Assembly: GCF_019668485.1 (NCBI RefSeq)
Contig: NZ_AP024619.1
Coordinates: 2,349,757 to 2,413,756 of the forward strand
Reading direction: 5' to 3'
DNA from: Gelria sp. Kuro-4
Lineage (GTDB): Bacteria; Bacillota; DTU030; DUMP01
Length of the DNA stretch: 64,000 nucleotides
In this document: piece after piece, positions 59,903 to 64,000 of the stretch
How the letters are laid out: the number at the start of each line of letters is the position of its first letter
Position numbering within the stretch: the first letter of the stretch is position 1
The notes under the pieces: model-generated
What the model was told of the DNA's origin: nothing
Database searches by the model: none
The model's input: the letters and a program-made list of their open reading frames with translations, nothing else
Made by a program: the position numbers and the translations under genes

Positions 59903-62548
59903 CTACTTTTTCTTGTTCACGAGCTCGGCGCGGGCAGCGGCCAGGCGCGCGATGGGCACACGGAAGGGCGAGCAGCTCACGTAGTTGAAGCCCGTGCGGT
60001 GGCAGAAGTCGATGGAACTGGGCTCGCCGCCGTGCTCGCCGCAGATCCCGACCTTGAGCTCCGGATTCACGCTGCGCCCCTTCTGGACACCCAGGGCGAT
60101 GAGCTGGCCCAGGCCCTCCTGGTCCAGCACGGCGAAGGGGTTCTCCGGCAGGATCTTCTTGTCGATGTACTGGGGCAGGAACTTGCCCTCGGCGTCGTCG
60201 CGGCTGAAGCCGAAGGTGGTCTGGGTGAGGTCGTTTGTGCCGAAGGAAAAGAACTCGGCATGCTCCGCGATCTTGTCCGCCACCAGGCAGGCCCGCGGGA
60301 GCTCGATCATGGTTCCGACCTTGTACTCAAACTCCACGCCGTCGCGCGCCTTCGTCTCCTCCGCCACGCGCACCACCATCTCGCGCAGCATCTCCAGCTC
60401 CTTGGGCATGCCGACGAGCGGGATCATCACCTCGGGCAGCACCTTGACGCCTTCTCGGACCAGCTGGCTGACGGCGTTAAAGATGGCCTGCGCCTGCATT
60501 TCATACACCTCGGGCCAGGTGATGCCGAGGCGGCAGCCGCGGTGGCCGAGCATGGGGTTAAACTCCTTCATGGCCCGCACCTGGCGCAGGAGTTCTTTTT
60601 TCTCGGCCAAGAGTTTGGGGTTCTCGCCGGTAACCTCAAGGCGCGTGACGTCCACCAGGAGCTCTTCTTCCTTGGGCAGGAACTCATGCAGCGGGGGATC
60701 GAGCAGGCGGATGGTAACCGGCAGGCCCTCCATGGCCTTGAGGATGCCGTAGAAATCGCTCTGCTGGATGGGCAGCAGCTTGGCCAGCGCTTCTTCGCGC
60801 TCTTCCCTGCTCTCCGCCAAGATCATCTGCTGGACGATGGGGAGGCGGTCCACCTCCATGAACATGTGCTCCGTGCGGCAGAGGCCGATGCCCTCGGCGC
60901 CGAAGCGGCGGGCCTGCACGGCATCCCGCGGGTAGTCAGCGTTGGCCCGCACACCCAGGGTGCGGATCTCATCGGCCCACTTGAGGATGGTCTCGAAGTC
61001 GCCGGAGAGCTCCGGCTCAATGAGCGGGGCCGCGCCCAGGATGACCTGGCCGGTCGCCCCGTCGATGGTGATGACATCGTTCTTTTTGACCTCGCGGCCG
61101 TTCACCCGGAAAACCTCAGCCAGAGGATCGATCTTGATGGCCTCGCAGCCGCACACGGCGGGTTTGCCCATACCGCGGGCCACCACCGCGGCGTGGCTGG
61201 TCATGCCGCCGCGGCTGGTGAGCACGCCGCGGGCGGGGATGATGCCATGGATGTCGTCTGGGGTGGTCTCGGTGCGCACCAAGATCACGGCCTCGCCTTC
61301 GTTCCCGCGCTTTTCCGCCTCGTCGGCGCTGAAGACCACCTTACCGGTGGCCGCTCCCGGAGAAGCCGGCAGGCCTTCCGCGACAACCTCAACCTTAGCG
61401 TTGGGATCGATCCGCCGGTGCATCAGCTGCACGAGCTGGGCGGGATCCACGCGCAGGATGGCCTCTTCCTTGGTGATTCTGCCCTCGCTCACCATGTCCA
61501 CGGCGATCTTCACCGCGGCGGCCGCCGTGCGCTTGCCGCTCCGCGTCTGCAGGATGTAGAGCTTGCCTTCCTGAATGGTGAATTCGATATCCTGTACATC
61601 GCGATAGTGGTTCTCCAGCAGCTCGGCCACTTGTTTAAACTGTTCGTACACACCCGGCATATCGTTTTTCAGGTTGGTAATGGGCTGCGGCGTGCGGATG
61701 CCGGCCACCACGTCTTCGCCTTGGGCGTTCACCAGGTACTCGCCGTAAAGGACCTTCTCGCCTGTGGCCGGGTTGCGCGTAAAGGCCACGCCGGTACCAG
61801 AGGTGTTGCCCATGTTGCCAAAAACCATGGTCTGGATGTTGACGGCCGTCCCTAGGTCGTCCGGGATCTTGTTCACCCGCCGGTACACCTTGGCCCGGTC
61901 GTTGTTCCAGGAAGCGAACACGGCGCGCACCGCAGCAAAAAGCTGGGCGTACGGGTCCTGGGGGAAATCTTCGCCCACCGCTTCGCGATAGATGGCCTTA
62001 AAGCGCCGGACCAGTTCCTGCAGCGCCGCCGCGTCCAGGTCGGTATCAAGCCGGGCGTTTTTTTCTCGTTTAAGCTCTTCCATGGCGTGCTCAAACTTCT
62101 CACCCGGTACCTTCATGGCCACGTCGCCAAACATCTGGATGAAGCGGCGGTAGCAGTCCCAGGCGAAGCGCTCATTGCCCGTCTTGGCCGCCAGGCCTGC
62201 CACACTGGTGTCGGTAAGGCCCAGGTTGAGGATGGTATCCATCATGCCGGGCATGGAAATGGGCGCCCCGGAGCGCACGGAAACCAGGAGCGGGTCCTTG
62301 TCGTCGCCGAAGGTCTTTTGCATGGCCTGTTCCAAGTCCCGCATCCCCTGCCGGATTTCGTCCTCTAAACCGGCCGGAAACTTTTCCCCCTGGCGGTAAA
62401 ACTCTTTGCACGTCTCTGTGGTAATGGTAATCCCGGGCGGCACCGGCAGCCCGATGCGGGTCATCTCCGCCAGGCCGGCGCCTTTGCCACCCAGGAGGCT
62501 CTTCATCCCGGCGTTGCCCTCGCGAAAAGCGTAGACGAACTTGGTCAC
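59903..62548 (-). CDS. ppdK: Pyruvate, phosphate dikinase
   Basis: 881 residues, full length. Interconverts pyruvate + ATP + Pi and phosphoenolpyruvate + AMP + PPi. N-terminal ATP-grasp (FREGNAGMKSLLGGKGAGLA), central phospho-His in GGMTSHAAVVARGMGKPAVCG, and C-terminal TIM barrel ending KVGICGEHGGEPSSIDF with the catalytic Cys. The Thr in GGMTSH is the residue targeted by PpsR. Starts overlapping the ppsR stop (ATGA). Links pyruvate to gluconeogenesis. Confidence 0.98.
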   Translation of the reverse strand: MTKFVYAFREGNAGMKSLLGGKGAGLAEMTRIGLPVPPGITITTETCKEFYRQGEKFPAGLEDEIRQGMRDLEQAMQKTFGDDKDPLLVSVRSGAPISMPGMMDTILNLGLTDTSVAGLAAKTGNERFAWDCYRRFIQMFGDVAMKVPGEKFEHAMEELKREKNARLDTDLDAAALQELVRRFKAIYREAVGEDFPQDPYAQLFAAVRAVFASWNNDRAKVYRRVNKIPDDLGTAVNIQTMVFGNMGNTSGTGVAFTRNPATGEKVLYGEYLVNAQGEDVVAGIRTPQPITNLKNDMPGVYEQFKQVAELLENHYRDVQDIEFTIQEGKLYILQTRSGKRTAAAAVKIAVDMVSEGRITKEEAILRVDPAQLVQLMHRRIDPNAKVEVVAEGLPASPGAATGKVVFSADEAEKRGNEGEAVILVRTETTPDDIHGIIPARGVLTSRGGMTSHAAVVARGMGKPAVCGCEAIKIDPLAEVFRVNGREVKKNDVITIDGATGQVILGAAPLIEPELSGDFETILKWADEIRTLGVRANADYPRDAVQARRFGAEGIGLCRTEHMFMEVDRLPIVQQMILAESREEREEALAKLLPIQQSDFYGILKAMEGLPVTIRLLDPPLHEFLPKEEELLVDVTRLEVTGENPKLLAEKKELLRQVRAMKEFNPMLGHRGCRLGITWPEVYEMQAQAIFNAVSQLVREGVKVLPEVMIPLVGMPKELEMLREMVVRVAEETKARDGVEFEYKVGTMIELPRACLVADKIAEHAEFFSFGTNDLTQTTFGFSRDDAEGKFLPQYIDKKILPENPFAVLDQEGLGQLIALGVQKGRSVNPELKVGICGEHGGEPSSIDFCHRTGFNYVSCSPFRVPIARLAAARAELVNKKK

Positions 62549-63363
62549 AGGTTATCCCCCTTTTTCAGAAGTTGCATAATCTTGGTGGCAATCTCCTCAA
62601 CCGCCATGTTGGTTACATCCAAGACCTGGCACCTTAGTCTGGCCATGATCTCCTCTGCATATGCCACCTCCTTTTCAATGCGGCCGGTGCTGGCATAATC
62701 CGCGTTGCCCTCGAGGCCCATGGTGCGCAGGCGCTCCTGGCGAATCTCCACCAGCTTGGCGGGAGAGATGGTAAGGCCGATGATCTTCTCCGGCGGCAAC
62801 TGGAACAGCTCCTCCGGCGGGGCCACGCCCAGCACCAGCGGCAGGTTCGCGCTGCGGACCTTCTGGTGGGCCAGGTACAGGGAAAGAGGTGTCTTGGAAG
62901 TGCGCGAGACGCCAATGAGCACCACGTCGGCCCGGAAGAGACCCCGCGGGTCTTTACCGTTGTCGAAGCGCACCGCAAACTCAATGGCCTCCATGCGGTC
63001 GAAGTATTCTTCGTCCAGGCGGTGCACGAGGCCGGGTTTAAGCTGCGGCGCTCCCGGCATGATCCCCTCCAGGGCGCCCAGAATAGGTCCCATAATGTCC
63101 ACAGCCTTAAGGCCCAGTCGCGCCGCCCCCGCTGCCAGGGCGCGCCTCAGCTCGGGCAGGACAAAGGTATAAGCCAGCACGCAGTTCGTTCCTGCGGCCT
63201 CCTGGAGCACCTCCTCCACCTGCGCCGCTTCGGTGACGAAGGGCACCCGCCTTATCTTCGCCCCTTGGGAGTTGAACTGGCTGAGCGCCGCCCGCACCAC
63301 CAGCTCGGCAGTCTCGCCCAAGGAGTCCGAGAGAATAAAAACGACCGGCTGTTCTTCCTTGAT
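62545..63363 (-). CDS. ppsR: Pyruvate, phosphate dikinase regulatory protein (bifunctional kinase/phosphorylase), with apparent ATC start
   Basis: DUF299 protein that switches PpdK off with ADP and on with phosphate. 272 residues if started at ATC 63363. Standard starts would give TTG 63321, but that removes the first strand and part of the conserved motif: VVFILSDSLGETAELVVRAA is continuous in frame and typical members begin K-x-x-x-YxVSDSxGETAE. No ATG, GTG or TTG lies upstream before the ccpN-like stop. GGGGGGAG is followed five bases later by ATC, at ideal spacing. GVSRTSKTPLSLYLA is the nucleotide-binding P-loop. Confidence 0.9.
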   Translation of the reverse strand: MKEEQPVVFILSDSLGETAELVVRAALSQFNSQGAKIRRVPFVTEAAQVEEVLQEAAGTNCVLAYTFVLPELRRALAAGAARLGLKAVDIMGPILGALEGIMPGAPQLKPGLVHRLDEEYFDRMEAIEFAVRFDNGKDPRGLFRADVVLIGVSRTSKTPLSLYLAHQKVRSANLPLVLGVAPPEELFQLPPEKIIGLTISPAKLVEIRQERLRTMGLEGNADYASTGRIEKEVAYAEEIMARLRCQVLDVTNMAVEEIATKIMQLLKKGDNL

Positions 63364-63377
63364 CTTTACTCCCCCCT

Positions 63378-64000
63378 TTACAGGATCCTCTCACCCAGCT
63401 CGTAAAAGAGCTTGGTGATGGTAGTCTTGCTGATCCTGCCCAACACTTCCTGGCCTTTGCCGCCCCCTGGCTGCGCACGCGCCCGCACCACCGGCAGCAC
63501 CTCCACCTGGTGGGCGAGAAGCTTGCCGGCCGCACTGAACACGCTCTCTTCCGGCCCTACCGTGGTCACCTGGGGAACGCGCGTCATAATGGCTCCCACC
63601 GGGACGGTGCTCAAATCAGCCTGGCCCAGGCTCAGGCGCAGGATATCCTGCCGCGACACCACACCCGTGAGCAACCCCGCCTCATCCACCACAAACACGG
63701 TACCGGTGTCCTCCAGCATCATGGTCACCAGAGCATCGTAGGCGGAAGCCCCCTGATTCACCACCACGGGTACCGCCTTCACGTCCCCCACCGTCAACCG
63801 GCGCAGCTCCGCCAGGGTCTCGCCTTCGCCCTGTCCCGCGTAAGAATAACCCACCCGCGGTTTGGCCTCCAGAATACCGGCCATGGTCAGGATGGTCAAG
63901 TCCGGGCGCAGGGTGGCCCGGGTCACCTGCAGGCGGCTGGCAACCTCTTCCCCGGTTATCGGGCCTTCGGCTTTAACGATCTCCACAATCTTCTTCTGCC
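63378..64000 (-). CDS. CcpN-like repressor (HTH + two CBS domains), 5' end beyond the window
   Basis: At least 207 residues are visible; the frame runs off the right edge. N-terminal winged helix (KAEGPITGEEVASRLQVTRA, TLRPDLTILTMAGILEAKPR) and a CBS pair (KAVPVVVNQGASAYDALVTM, SRQDILRL). This matches CcpN/YqzB, which represses gluconeogenic genes in Bacillus and in other Firmicutes sits before ppsR and ppdK. It precedes ppsR by 14 bases and likely controls its own operon in response to ATP/ADP or glycolytic state. Confidence 0.9.
   Translation of the reverse strand, partial: QKKIVEIVKAEGPITGEEVASRLQVTRATLRPDLTILTMAGILEAKPRVGYSYAGQGEGETLAELRRLTVGDVKAVPVVVNQGASAYDALVTMMLEDTGTVFVVDEAGLLTGVVSRQDILRLSLGQADLSTVPVGAIMTRVPQVTTVGPEESVFSAAGKLLAHQVEVLPVVRARAQPGGGKGQEVLGRISKTTITKLFYELGERIL

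Noticed and set aside
59075-61855. 926-codon open plus-strand frame opposite dgt and ppdK
   Set aside because: Antisense shadow of ppdK; low-complexity His/Leu/Gly text, no ribosome site, and ppdK is unmistakable.

Overview
The window looks like chromosomal DNA of a GC-rich, anaerobic, probably thermophilic Firmicute of the Moorella/Thermoanaerobacteraceae type. This is inferred from gene content, not from a database search. The reasons are the block ccpN-like/ppsR/ppdK - dgt - dnaG - sigA - trmK - nif3, a Trp T-box leader, a type A RNase P RNA, AGGAGG-type ribosome binding sites on almost every gene, and an energy metabolism built on ferredoxin-dependent 2-oxoacid oxidoreductases and an [FeFe] hydrogenase.

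Layout. 1-2.7 kb: minus-strand lysW-lysX-lysY-lysZ (carrier-protein amino acid synthesis, cut by the left edge). 2.8-4.4 kb: an AT-rich IS1182-like element inserted in a terminator palindrome and flanked by two copies of it. 4.4-6.6 kb: secreted M28 peptidase and a DUF4416 protein. 7.0-11.9 kb: Trp T-box leader with two antiterminator/terminator units, then trpDCFBA. 12.0-13.1 kb: twin P-loop NTPase. 13.2-16.2 kb: a graveyard of broken genes (IstB, HsdR, HsdS, PIN toxin) around one intact DUF433 gene. 16.3-17.6 kb: nitronate monooxygenase-like protein and a Trp/Ile-rich microprotein. 17.7-24.0 kb: korDABC - DASS transporter - sucCD, followed by lytST. 27.0-28.5 kb: group B [FeFe] hydrogenase. 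28.6-36.5 kb: cell-envelope protein, uppP, YkvI-like carrier, diguanylate cyclase, ECF S component, chrB-MFS. 36.6-44.0 kb: iclR - 2-oxoacid oxidoreductase gamma/delta/alpha/beta - SLC13 transporter - buk - ptb. 44.0-45.7 kb: amino acid ABC binding protein and permease without an ATPase. 45.7-47.1 kb: cysteine desulfurase and DUF3343. 47.4-49.8 kb: a decaying second oxidoreductase/acyl-CoA synthetase locus. 50.0-50.4 kb: rnpB. 50.6-53.1 kb: Rrf2 regulator with DUF438-hemerythrin-cupin protein, and a Mn-riboswitch-controlled UPF0016 protein. 53.1-64 kb: housekeeping genes ending in ppdK, its regulatory kinase/phosphatase and a CcpN-like repressor.

How the genes work together. The most striking theme is a repeated cassette: a ferredoxin-reducing 2-oxoacid oxidoreductase, a dicarboxylate/anion carrier, and an ATP-making acyl-CoA step. 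It appears as kor + DASS + sucCD, as vor/por + SLC13 + buk/ptb, and as a third copy (por-like gammadeltaalpha + ADP-forming acyl-CoA synthetase) destroyed by deletions. This points to an organism that ferments 2-oxoacids or amino acids by substrate-level phosphorylation and must dispose of reduced ferredoxin. A second theme is start codons: in ppsR and trmK the conserved N-terminus extends upstream of any ATG/GTG/TTG to an ATC placed five bases after a Shine-Dalgarno sequence.
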